Shown one piece after another: positions 26,200 through 38,077 of a stretch of 64,000 nucleotides of DNA. Under the pieces are notes generated by a model. That model saw only the letters and a list, made by a program, of their open reading frames with translations, had not been told where the DNA came from and made no database searches. Origin of the DNA: Aspidiotus rigidus (Eukaryota > Arthropoda > Insecta > Hemiptera > Diaspididae); contig JAVHKY010000012.1 of NCBI GenBank assembly GCA_035079385.1, forward strand, positions 4,880,501 through 4,944,500, in the 5' to 3' direction. Numbering within the stretch: the stretch's first letter is position 1; every line of letters starts with the position of its first letter. Both the position numbers and the translations under genes were made by a program.

Positions 26200-27110
26200 A
26201 TGTTATTTTATGAAAATCACCTCAAGAATATTAATCAGCAGGCTCTTATTACAGAGAATAAGATATTTTCATTGTTCATAAACTGTAATACTCGTATTAT
26301 GACTATTTTGAACGAAAAAATTGAAGCTGAGGGACGAAATTTCCGAGCACAATCCCCTCTAACACCTGAAGCTCAAGAACTCAAAGCTGCTACGATCGTC
26401 GCAAAATTGCCCGAGTCAATAATTTAAAGATGAACACTAATCTTCTCATCCACAGGGAACGATTCCACACCCTTCTGAAACCGGGACTTCCCTCAACCTA
26501 CTCCCACTCCTTCTACCGAAAGATGGATTCGGCTACCTCACCTCGGAGAACCCACGGATATCGAGTAGGCTGCGACCTCCAACTTCATTCGCCTTAAAGA
26601 CCCTGTTCCATCCTCACAGAAATCGGGAAACTGCAGATTGAAATGTGGAGATTGTGCCTCGGAATATGTCGGCCAAACGGGCAGAAAATTCCGCTTAGGT
26701 ACGTCTCTAAGAACACAAACAAGCGTATACCATAGAAGATAGAAACCAATCTGTGTTCGTTGCCCATTGCCTCCAAGTCGCACATAATTACGACGTCCTC
26801 ACTTCTCCTCTTGTGTACTAAAGGTTATCATATGAATTGATTGGAAGAAGCTGGGACTATTGCTGCTGTAACCGCTGGCCACAATGTGCTCAATGTGAAT
26901 CTGCTTACATAAATCCATTCATGCAGTTTTTCTATGACTATCGTCACTCCTCACCTGCCGTCCTGATATTTCTCGTTCGCATTCTATTTCTTTCCTTTCT
27001 TCAACTACCCACCGTCTTTTCATTTTATTCTAGTCCTGAAGATGATCGTCGATAAGAAACCGGTCGAGTTTTACATAATTAAATAATTGAAACCAGTTGT
27101 TTCCTCTTTC
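26200..27110 (+). mobile_element. Penelope-like element 3' part with GIY-YIG-like endonuclease relic
   Basis: At 26638-26700 the plus strand reads KCGDCASEYVGQTGRKFR, matching the Cys-rich, Y-V-G-x-T-G-R core of the GIY-YIG-type nuclease domain that ends Penelope-like retroelements. One base out of frame it continues KQAYTIEDRNQSVFVAHCLQ and VAHNYDV, the usual E-H-K-x-A...A-x-H continuation. Text at about 27036-27080 (SPEDDRR) fits the short conserved tail of such elements. A frame at 26200-26427 ending SPLTPEAQELKAATIVAKLP may be an upstream part. Several frame breaks and stops make it non-functional. It faces away from the reverse-transcriptase fragment at 24 kb, so the two need not be one insertion. 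Confidence 0.6.
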
Positions 27111-27420
27111 TTTTAGTTTAAATTTTAACTCACTCTAACCCTATGGTTTTATTTTATTAATTTTTTATTTTATTTTACTTTATTTCGTGAGTTTTATTTC
27201 AATTCCTTAGACGCTGCTTTGTCTATATCTCTGTGTTTCGATTATTTTACTTTACTAGTTACGTGCTTGTACTACCTACTCCATCGTTTTATAATAAGCT
27301 CGTACACATGTGGATGAGACCATTCAATACAATCAACACGCCTTGCCTTCCCTAAAAAATTCATTAAGTGGACACTATCTTGAGATTGTTTTGACATAAT
27401 ATACAGCTGTTTTTTGAGAA

Positions 27421-27680
27421 AAATAACGGCTTCCTTAACAAAGTTGAAGGAGGAACGCGGGGAACCTGTTCTATGGGTCGAATTGGTGTTGATTTAGAAT
27501 TGAATTCAGAATTGTCAGTCCTGAAGAGTCTAAACTTTTCTTAGTCCCTCCGATCATACTCTTTTATTTTGGTAGAGGTTATGCCGGACAATAGACGGCT
27601 TAAGGCGGGACACCAAAACTCTTAAAAAGATGACCCCCCATAGAATAGGTTTACTGTTGAAAAAAATTTTCCAATCAGTC
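27421..27680 (-). repeat. Inverted copy of the GGTTCCC leader unit
   Basis: At 27428-27478 the minus strand reads AACAGGTTCCCCGCGTTCC and AAGGAAGCCGT, the spacer/leader seen in the 21-22 kb array and at 118-175. A further ACCTATTCTATGGGGGGTCA-type piece lies at 27640-27665. No 44-bp monomers follow it. Confidence 0.6.
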
Positions 27681-27789
27681 AATACAGTTTCGTCATTATA
27701 ACTAAAGAAGCTGACGTGAACGGCATTCCCATTGTATTTAGCGCAAAAAATACACCCAGAATCATATGTGCCGCACTGCCGCGCGTCCT

Positions 27790-27960
27790 CGTTACCTTTA
27801 GCTAAAAGCACGCTAAAAGGCTGAAAATCGGTTAGCTAATGCTAAAATAGCCAATGAAATGAGAAAGTAGCCGTTAGCTAGCCGAAGAAATTTTTAAAAG
27901 CTAATTAGTTTTAGCATTAGCTTCAGCTATTAACGATTGGCTACACTCAGCCCTGTCTGT
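27790..27960. repeat. TTAGC/AGCTAA-rich segment
   Basis: Dense irregular repeats of TTAGCTAA, TAGCCGTTAGCTAGCCG, AGCATTAGC and ATTGGCTA fill about 170 bp. The text strongly resembles the segments at 13.6, 14.4 and 16.4 kb and probably belongs to the same element family. It lies about 640 bp upstream of the CEP97 start. Confidence 0.5.
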
Positions 27961-28603
27961 GGCCTTTACAGTTCTGTGGACACAAAATGGCGGTTGCAAA
28001 TACCCCAATAAAATGATATCGATTGCAGCACAGCAGCAGCCTGCAGGTTGTCAGTCCCTACCTTGTCCCTACCGTACGGTTCCTACAACACTAGCCTTCC
28101 TTTGCATTGATCCTCCCTTAATTTGAGAAAATCGCCACCTTCCTTTAAAGTAGTTGGTCCAGCAGCTTTTGATTGACCGCATCTTCTTCTTCAATGAGTT
28201 AGGTGAGCTTACCAAGAGTAAGCAACTGAACTTTGAAATACGAAGTATTGATAAGGGAGAGTAGGTACCTTAGCTGCTGTGGTCCTTTTAAGACGTCAAA
28301 AGTTTGTTGTTTGTTTATCATTGTTTTCCCTCTTCAATTATCACGTTTTTCAATTTTATCGTTGTTCTATCACTTTCTGTCAGAATTTCCCAAGATTTTC
28401 GAGTGAAAGTCGGAAAAATAATATAACCTAATACTACCTTTGTTTGAGGTGTATTGTGCAGGATGCTTTTTTCTCGATTCATGAAGTATCCAAAAATTTC
28501 ACTCTATTCACCATCATTTATAGAGTCTTGAGTTCATCCCACATCGTTAATTTCATCAATTTCAACCTCTCTACCTACGTTAGACTCAATTTCTTCGACC
28601 AGT

Positions 28604-31600
28604 ATGGAAGGTAACATTCATTGCTTTCATTAATAAATGTTTATTTCTGGCTTGATTGACGGTGTTTTTTTAACTTGACTGATTTTACAGTTTGCGGCAT
28701 ACTTGATTTGAGTAATAAAAATATCAAGAAATTGGACAAACTCATCATTCCGACGAATGTTAATCCGAAGCATGTAATTTCTCTCAACTTATCAGGAAAT
28801 AGTCTGCCTAGGCTGGATAACGTGGATCTATTTTCTGAACTGATCGAAGTAATTTCTGTCTTGCCATTTCAACTTATTTCTGATCGACTAGATGAACTAA
28901 TTATTATACTAACGAAAAGGATTGAAAGTTTTTCCCACACAAATAACTTTTATTTATAACAACATTTCGACCAAACTGGGTAGTGGTTTTTATCGAGCAC
29001 AGAACGTTTAACACTTTTCGTTAGTGTTTGTCTCACCTTGCACGTATAAAAAACTCCCTTCTAATTATTATATTTCCTTTTCTTTGTTCCAGTTAAATGC
29101 CAGTCGAAATCAACTTATTAGAATGTATCATTTAATCAAACTTCATCAACTAGTGAAAATTGATCTTTCGAATAATCATATACTCAGTATCGAAGGCTTG
29201 AAGGAATTAAAAAACCTGAAATACCTCAATTTATCGCACAACAATATAAAGGTTCTAGACACGAATCATTTACAAAATAATGTTCAACTTGAGTTTTTAG
29301 ATTTATCATACAATAACATTCCGCATATAACCAATATAGCTCATTTAACTGTCTTGAAGGTAAGGATAATCACAAAATCATCTAAGAAATGACTTGGAAA
29401 GTTTAATTTTTTTTTTTTTTTTTTTTTTTCAGAATCTTCAACTACATAAAAATGAGATTGCCAATCTCCGTCATTGCGAACTATATTTACCGGGTAATTT
29501 GGAAACATTAACGCTGGCAAATAATAATATTTCCGATTTAAATGAAGTTTCTCATCTAACCCAGCTATGTAACTTGAAAGAGCTTTCTATTAATGGAAAT
29601 CCTTGTGTTACCATGACTGGAACAAATTTGTATCCTTTTTTCCAATCCCAAATCATGATTTTTGTTCTATGCGTGACGTTTGGAGTTTCTTTCATATTAA
29701 ATCCTTAGAAACGATAATAGAGGATTTGATTACCGCCCGTTTGTTTTGAATTGGTGTATGACTCTTCGCGCAATTGATGGTTACGCTGTCGATGATCTCG
29801 AAAGGTACTCCCCTTTGATGAGCTTATACAGGGTTGGGCAGAACGATGTAATAACTTTCTCGTAAGAGCTAATGGAAAAGTAACATCATTCTGCCTCGCT
29901 AGGTGTACTATTCTCGATTTAATTTTTTTATGTCATATCATGTAATGCAATGACTAATTTTTTCAGTCTTAAAGCAGAATGGCTTTATTCTCAAGGGAAA
30001 GGAAGAAAATTTCGTATTGGAGAGCACACTGCTCTTGTTCATTACCTTGCGAGTGTGTGTCCTCTCTCGGGTAAAGCTTTGGAATCGGTTAACGATAGGA
30101 AATTGCGTCTTATTTTAAGCAAAGCTCAACAACATCAGCGGCAACTTAGTCAAGAACAACCAAGTAAATCAAAATAATCGAAAATTTTACCGTATATTAC
30201 GTTGAGAATATTTTGTATGACTTATACGATGATCTTTTATAGGCTCTGGTGTTTTGAGGTCATCCAGTAGAAGATCATCAAAATCGTCTCATAATGCCCA
30301 GCAGAATATCATGACCAGGAGTCTTGATCCGCACACATTGAGTCGAAAAACATCAACAGCTCCCAGCGAGACTAGTTCTCAACATTCTGAAACTTTTGAG
30401 GATTATGCGGGTGAGTTTTTCTTTTCGCTCAAACTCTACCCAAATTATTTAATTACTGTTCTTTATTTTTTATCCAGTAGAAAGAAGGATGACTAGAAGT
30501 GCTCATTGGCCGGAATCTTGTAGATACGATTCCCATGATCGACATTCTACAAATAAAACTCCATACACGAATGGAGAACCGTTACCAACGTCCACAGCTT
30601 TTGTTCCTGCTCCAGATTCGTTGATAAGTCCCTCTATTGCTGCTTCGCTACCTTTCTATTCGAATTCTTTGTCTCAGAAGTCGGCGGGAGTAATCGAAGA
30701 GGATCTTGAACTATGCCCCACGAAATTAGAAACGATCAGAACGAAAATAATTGCTAAAGAAAATCACATTGCAAAAAATCCGAATAGTAAGAATTAATTT
30801 CTAGTGGTTATCTATTTAGTTACGTGAGGGTATACTGAGAGAGATCTTTGGTCATAGAAAGAGACTTAAATCAAGCGGCTACATGTATTCAGAAAGTTTG
30901 GCGCGGTTATCACACCCGAGTTCTGGATAGACGAGTATCCGATGTTTACAAGCAAATCGAAGCTATGCGTTTCAGTCAATATATAAAGTAAGTCATCTAT
31001 ATTATATCGTCAGCAATTTTCTTTTCTTCTACTGTTTCATTTTATGGTTTGTAAATTGTAGAAAATTGGCAGTCGATATGGAAGCCACTCGTGTTGCTTT
31101 AGACAAGGAACATCAATTACAAGTTCTGCAAATGGAAGCAATCAATGCTTTATGGAAAAAGGTAAGGAATTGTGTTCATTTTCGATTCTTCAGTTATGGT
31201 GGAGTAATCGAATTTTCTGTGGTTAGATATCAGCTTTACAACCGAGTCCTGAGACTGCATTACAGGGTAAAAGCCAGGCTGCAAATTATAAAGCTCTAGC
31301 TTCAAATTATAGTCAATTAGAATCTCAGGTATTATCACACATCAACGTATAAGATTTAAATTGAAAATTGCGATGAGAATACAGAAGTATAAAATTCGTG
31401 TTTTTCAAGGTTCAAATGTTACAAAGTACAATGCAAGAAATACTGTCACGTATGGATACAAAAAATGACACTCGTAATTCTGCCACATCGACGCAAACTG
31501 AAATAGTTGCCGTTCGTACGCCTAACGATCTGCGCGAATTTCCGTTACATAAGTTCACTACCAGGCCTTCAACGTTATCGTTAAAGGATTCAACTCAACT

Positions 31601-31673
31601 TTCAACTTGCGACTCAGATGTTCCCGCTGCGGCAGCAACAACTGGTTCCGATGTATCTATAAAAAGAAAATAA
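28604..31673 (+). CDS. CEP97: CEP97, centrosomal leucine-rich repeat and IQ protein
   Basis: CEP97 binds CP110 at the distal end of centrioles and restrains cilium formation. Twelve exons join in frame to 664 codons: 28604-28610, 28691-28848, 29093-29359, 29433-29629, 29709-29804, 29967-30163, 30243-30410, 30478-30786, 30858-30987, 31062-31161, 31227-31328, 31410-31673. The first coding exon has only seven bases (ATGGAAG). Residues about 5-205 hold leucine-rich repeats ([40 protein letters not shown]). The diagnostic cap follows, with NPCV, FDYRP and [13 protein letters not shown], then [16 protein letters not shown], nearly identical to vertebrate CEP97. An IQ motif, [12 protein letters not shown], lies near residue 480 and a predicted coiled coil follows it. 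It is shorter than human CEP97 (865) mainly in the tail. The junction from exon 4 to 5 (GTATCC donor) is the least certain. It ends about 625 bp from the stop of NAT10, tail to tail. Confidence 0.94.
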
Positions 31674-32297
31674 TGTAAGCAGGGGTTTCTTGTACTGAAA
31701 ATTTATGGAATCTGAAGGGCTTATTTTCCTGAATATGATTCCTCGTAGGATTCCGTTTTTGTAATGCTCTCAATCTTTCACCAAATGCGAGAATCAAATC
31801 TAATTCAAAATGAATTCCTACCATCCACGGGGAAACTACAAACCTTTTTTATGTTATTTTAAATACATGCACGACTTTTCCTTAAAAATTAAAACTTTTC
31901 TAAATTTAGTTTGGCACGTGTAATCACGTGTTTATCCCTCTCTCTCTCTCTCTCGGAAAAAAAAAATCGTGTTCCACGATCTGATATACATGAAAATATA
32001 TATTTCTAAGGCTACATTCCTGATTTAATCGTAGAAAAAGAAGAAAATTGATCAAACAATGTACATTCCCTTATTATTTTTGTATTCTAGTCACCATCAT
32101 TTTTTAAATATTTTTTCATTGTAATGTGAGGAAGAATTTACATGTTCCTACTTATGAAATAAAGCGTATGAAAATATTATTCGTTTCCAGGAAGCCATTT
32201 ATAATGCTGTGAGAATTCCCCCTTGACCTTTTCAATTTCTTCAGCGAGACTGATAGTTATGAATTTCTAACCTGAAATTAACAGTCTTATAAACTCG
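31674..32297. other. CEP97/NAT10 convergent 3' intergenic DNA
   Basis: Holds the 3' UTRs of both genes. A short (CT)n run lies at 31940-31956. AATAAA on the plus strand is at 32158-32163. No other gene is seen. Confidence 0.6.
32158..32163 (+). terminator. Candidate CEP97 polyadenylation signal
   Basis: AATAAA, 485 bp beyond the CEP97 stop and about 135 bp before the NAT10 stop on the other strand, so the two 3' UTRs would come close or overlap. Confidence 0.4.
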
Positions 32298-35200
32298 TTA
32301 AAATTTATTTTTCTTTCGTTTTTTACCACGGGAATTCTTTGGTTCTTCTAACACAATTTCCGTAGCTGATGGTCGCTTTTCACCACTGAAACAGAGAAAA
32401 AAAAATTAAAAATAATATGAAGAACGTAGAAGATAAGTACGGGCGATAATGAAGTGTTATACCTTTTTATCGATATGATACCCTTATTTTTCTTCAACTT
32501 GTCGCTCCAATCTTTTTCATTTCCTTTGATGGCATACTGTTCTAAATGATCCAATCGCAGTTTTTCTAATTCGGCTTTCTGTTGTTTTTTCAACTTCTAC
32601 AAAACATATTGATACGAAATTTTCTTAATTTGGTTTCGTGAAATTAGACTGGTAGTTTCAGAACACTCATTTTCATGAATACCGTCAACCAATTTGATAG
32701 GAAAATATTTTTTGAATAGGAATTTCTTCGAAGAAAAAAAGTATTTTATTTTTGTGCGTGTTTCAAAGAGCAGAATCAATTCAGGCCGTTCAACAAAATT
32801 GATATCTTTGGTCCAACTTTTGGATGTTCTGTCAAACGGATAACTTCTTCCTCCCTTCAAAATCTTACATAAAAATCGCAACATCCGAAAGGTAGGTAAA
32901 TTTCGGAAACTAACTGGAATAAGATGAAAGCATAAATACAGTCTCTTACTTTTTCTGTTTTCGCTAAATCCTCGCCGATTGATTTACTCAACGGTTTCAT
33001 ATCAGGAGCTACAGGGTCTGCGAACGTTTCTTCAATAGCCTTTTCCAAAACCTTGTTTAAAAACTTTGTGAGAGCGTGAATAATACGATTAAACAGACCT
33101 AAGAGAGATGACGCAGCGACATCGAGTTCTAGGACTAAATGGTCGACTGTTTTATGTTGTAGGCCAATTCCAATAAGTATACTCTGTAAAAAAAAATAAA
33201 TAACAGCACTCGATCGAGGTACAACGATTTGTGACAAAAACAACGTACAGATTGAACAGCCGATAAATGTACGTCTCCCATTTTCTGCAAGAAATACAAA
33301 CGGCTTAGGATTGGCACTAAATCGACTATTAAATGGTAATCAACCAAGTTTCGGCAGTACATATCCAGTCTCTTAATATCGTACATGGTTAGATGGATAT
33401 TCAGTTCTGATTTGGTCAGAGGATCTGAAACCGATTTAAAAAATTACTAAATCATAAATAAAGAAAGCAAATACGAAAATAGAAATAAGACTCACTTTCT
33501 TCAACGGCAGCGACATTTTTATTGGAAATTATACTCAATGCCAACGATGGATGAAACGAACTAAACTGAAAAGCTAATAACGATAAGAATCTTCGACGAA
33601 AATCGTGAAAGAAAGCGCTCAACCAATTACTTTCATTGAGTTTTTCATCGGTAGAGTGTAGTCTACTGAGCATAATGCACGAATGCTCGCCCGTTAAATC
33701 ATTGGCAGTTTGCCTGAAATATGAAAGATTGTAGATCATCGTACAAAAACTCAAAATCAAAAATGATCAGATGATTAACCTCAAGTAAACGGGGACAAAG
33801 CCAGCGTTTTTCCAAAATTTGAACAACTGCTTGGTAACTCCGTACGACACTCCAAGATAATCCAAACATTCGGGAGGTCGTTCACATAACTTGAGTAATA
33901 GAGGTGGCAGATTTTTCCGTGGTTCAATTCGTTCTTCAAGTAGACCCAGATCGGCATCGTCCAAAGGACTTATGTTCTCTTCAGTAACAGGGCATTCGTC
34001 TAGAGATGTAATTTGGCCTTCGTAGTACATTTTTAACAACGTTAGTGCCCGTCTTCCGTAACCCATCTACGGTAAATCAATAGATTACACACTGTTCGAA
34101 AGAACAATTTCTCATATTTTTAAGCTATACTAACGCTTTGATAATCAGGATGTGTCGCTATTCGTACGACGCGAGCTCCGGCTAGAGATGGAAACTCTTC
34201 ATCTTGATATTGCTGAGCTATTGTCCACGGTATCAGATCACCGGATGCACGCTTTCCTCTCGACAAACCATTGGTGACAGATGATTTAGAAATTTGTCCT
34301 TCCAGACATACTTGAATTACGCACAGAACTTCTGGTAAAGATTTTGAATTAGGATTAACTGGTCCGAGAAGGCAGAACACATGATGGGCAGGTGCATCGG
34401 ACATCATTTGAAGATCGTTTGGACTATTCTACAATACAAAATTCACGGTAAATATGGAGATTATTGATATAAATTGAGACACATCGTAGATAATACAACA
34501 TGTAACTCACTTTGTAATGAGAGGCCACGAAAAGTGCTACAAGTCTGTGTAGAAAAGCTTCTGAAGCTTTATGATAGCAGAAAAGAGTATCTCTAGAATC
34601 AGGTAAGGAGAAATTCAAAAACTTATAATTATAAATAACCAACATTAAAGTGACGAGTGAACGAGCGTCGTACCTATTTACATAGTAAAGGTCACAAGAA
34701 TCGGGCGGTGGACAACCACTTAGTATTGGCTGCACCGATGTCGCTTCTAAACATAATAAATCAGATAACCATTTTTCGACGTTATCATTGACAGCATATC
34801 TGATGGATTCGTTCAGGGTGACCTAAAATCACAACGAATTACAAATAATATAGCCAGAGCTCATAAATGGTGCAGGACAACTTGAAATTGTACTATACTT
34901 CGTAAAGAGAACGCCCAGTAACAGCTGCCGTATTTTTATTGGTGGTTGAGCCCGAACTGTGCGCTTGTTGACGTAACTGTTGTAACAATTTTAGGGTCAA
35001 GGATCTTCCGGTTCCTTCATACCTGCATAAAATAATAATAATAATAATAAAATTATGATCTTTGATCCTCAAAAAAAAAATCTCTGAATGCGGAAGTACA
35101 AAACCAAATGTGTAGGTGTCTTTCTATCAGTGCTAATTTATGGAACTTTAACATTAAGTGCTAAACAAAATGCTATATGTCTCATCGCCGCTTCATTATG

Positions 35201-37319
35201 AAATCTTTCATTTTCACATACCCATTGATTGTCGAAGACAAAAATACTAGATACGGTCCAAGCATATTCTTCACATGTGGTAGAGGTATCGCGGCAGCCT
35301 CATCGATTACAACGAGTTCTGCATGCGTTAGTTTTTTCCCTTCGGATGGATTTATGTACTGAATAAGAAGGAAATTTGAAGTTGGATATATGTATCAACA
35401 TCAATAAATTTGAGTTCCGTCACCATGAAAATTTCTTCACCTGAATGGTTTGACGATGTTCTTTGAAAATATTAATGCGTACAATCGCCTTGTTATACTC
35501 CGGGTCAGTAGAGTTAACTTTACCGAAATCCAGATGTTCTTGATACGATAATGCTTCAAATCCTACATACACGAATTCAAATAATAATAGTAGTTCAGTT
35601 TTCAACTAGTACAAAAGGTCTTTACTCAATATCCTTACCAATCAATACAAATTCGAAAAACGTTTTTAAATTTTCAGGGGATGGGGAAGATACGAAAATA
35701 TTGGAATATCCAAATGCCACAGCGCCAGCAACTGCTAAACCTAATGCTGCAGATTTTCCTCTACCTCTTGAAGCCGTAAGTGAAACCGTTGATCGTAACG
35801 TTTTCTCCGAAATGGCGTCAACAAATTTCAATACTGCTTTCGCCTAGAAAATGTATATTACCGAATTTAATACTATCTCCACGCAAATCTGATTCTAAAA
35901 CATGTACCACCTACTTACTTGATCAATAGTCTTACAACAATTGATTAATGCGCTGACAGGTTGTGTGTCTCGTAGGCTCTCTTTCAGCTCTTTTAATTCA
36001 TCTTCATTTTCAGTTACGTAGTTCTGTTTATCAATAGGCTCAACGTCGAGCGTTCGTGATGTTATGGGTAAAACTGACAATTGATCGTCAACTACCAAAC
36101 ATCGCGGATTTGATGATAAGGACAGCAAAAATCTGAGAAAATTTATGCCATTCTCATTAATTTTATAGGAGTTGTTCTTTCTTGGGCTACGTGAAACAAA
36201 AAATAGAATACCTTTCATTAAATCGGCCCACAACATCTTGGTGAGCCTCGGTTCGATAGCGTTCGTGAACATCCATGCTGAGAGTGAATAACTGTTTCAA
36301 CGAATCGACTGATCGAAGGAGAATAACAATTATTCCACCTCCTTCTACAGTCTCGATAGTTCGAGCAAGCAAATTAGGAGTCAGCGCTTCAAAATCCTGC
36401 ATTAATAAAAATCTTTCCATTAACCTCTATTCTCGAATACAGATTCTTTCTTCATTAAGACAGTAATATACCTGTAGAACACACATTCCATACGTATTTC
36501 CAAGAATTTTTTGAGTTTCTGAGTAGTAACAATACCTAATGTTCGTTGATGCAACGAAAAGTTCAAATGGATCATCTTCATTTACATTAATCTGGCCAGA
36601 TTTGATCTTATGGCTCAATTTCTTCATCTTATTCTTCCTATGACTAGAGAAATATTTGATCATAAGATTTTTGTCATTGTTATTTTTATGCATGGTAGTT
36701 TTTAAAGCGCAACACTTAAATATAAAATGCAATGTTACTTCTTACGATTTTAGTACATTTTCTTAGAAATGTCATTCACAAACTTGATGACAAGAGTGCT
36801 GTTTTAAGGTTCCTTTTTTCGTATACCACTTGTATCTATTTCTAAATCTACACTCCGTCACTCATTCAATATCAATCAATCGACGTCGCAATGTATCTCA
36901 GATCGAGGGAATAATTTTCTAAACCGTCTGTTCATACGAATAACTTCTGGACTCGCACTCACACTGTTACTCATCGCAAAGCTTAAAATTGTTTTACACT
37001 ATTCTTGTCTAAAATGCAAGAAGATGAGGAAAGACTTTTCCGATGAGTTACCTGCTGAAGCCCAGATCCTTTTTGTAACACCACAAAACAGAAGGACGAG
37101 CTTTCACAGTAGCTTTGGTCAACATATGATGGAGTATCACGACCTGCAGAGAAGAGGAGTATGTTGAATCATAATATTCTTGGCAACAATACTCAATCAT
37201 ATACGACTTACTTGATCTCTTCCTTTATCTCCAACAACGACGAACATTGACCGGTGTTTCTCAACAACACCATTCTCTATGAGAATTCTGATCCGATTAT
37301 CAATTTTTTTTCTGACCAT
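32298..37319 (-). CDS. NAT10: NAT10, RNA cytidine acetyltransferase
   Basis: Makes N4-acetylcytidine in 18S rRNA and, with THUMPD1/Tan1, in tRNA, using acetyl-CoA and ATP; nucleolar. Eighteen exons, in minus-strand order: 37319-37212, 37143-37052, 36643-36472, 36396-36212, 36132-35919, 35843-35639, 35562-35441, 35358-35222, 35022-34899, 34822-34674, 34592-34511, 34428-34135, 34066-33780, 33713-33496, 33424-33249, 33183-32950, 32596-32463, 32385-32298. All phases agree, giving 1006 residues (human 1025). The start MVRKKIDNRIR matches the family start. Seen: STNIRYCYYSETQKILGNT in the amino part, Walker A SRGRGKSAALG near residue 285, Walker B-like VVIDEAAAIP near 385, DTLFCYHKASEAFLHRL, the acetyl-CoA loop HPDYQSMGYGRRAL near 625-640, a tRNA-binding C-terminal region, and a Lys/Arg-rich tail ending KKRKKNKF. 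All key motifs are intact. The exon 12 donor (GTTAGT) is weak but joins YQS to MGYG as in the family. Confidence 0.97.
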
Positions 37320-38077
37320 ATTTACAATTCTATAAATGAGGCTAACTGAAGGCAAAGTCTGGGACCGTAGCAAGTACCGTAGTAAGGAAAGTGTTGTTCA
37401 GCTCGGACGCAAAATAATCTCGAATCATAAAAATTTGTGCGAGCACGAGGATAATATTGGTATTGATAACAATCACTTCTCACGTGGAGATCGTGGCGAC
37501 CCTGCTTCAGCGCACTCTACAGATAGAAAACCCAAGAAAAACATAATTTTTATCGATGCTACCAAATCCAGAGAAATAGGCATCTTGTCGGTCGGAAGAG
37601 ATATATTTCTCCAGATTGTTATTTTGAATATAATTTGGTATGCGGCGCGCTGGCCGCTGCTATCCTCTACAGGCTCTACGGACTACTGCTTAGTGCTTAT
37701 TACCTCCGCAGCCTGCACGGCAGCACGGGGCTCCTCGAGAAGAACGCTCCGCCCCACCACTTCATGCTTCGTAGTCGTTTAAAATCGTGATAAGCTGATA
37801 CAGCAGATTATTTATTTTTCAAGTTCTTATGTTTTCGCGAAACGTTGATGTCTAACGCATTGACGTCTGTCGTCCTATATTTTCAATCAGTATTAGTCAG
37901 AAACTCGTTATCCGTTTGTCGAGTCAATTCTCACCACTAGTCGGGTACATCCTTTAAATTCTTACGTATGTGTCGCTTTTAATTCACCGATGTGAAGCGT
38001 TGCAACTTACAAATTGCCTTAGAAACGTACGTATTTTCAATATTTTTTTTTTGAAAATGGAATTTTTCTAACCAATT
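37320..38077. promoter_or_regulatory. Shared NAT10/SAMD8 head-to-head upstream region
   Basis: The start codons of NAT10 (minus) and SAMD8 (plus) are about 758 bp apart with no other gene between, so the promoters of both lie here. A GC-rich patch at 37645-37780 contains GGCGCGC and CGCCCCACC-type text near the middle, the likely core. No TATA box at a convincing position was seen on either side. The open frame at 37336-37782 is not considered coding. Confidence 0.55.

Noticed and set aside
37336..37782. 148-codon frame between NAT10 and SAMD8
   Set aside because: It lies in the shared promoter region, has no recognisable domain, and its length follows from local GC content.
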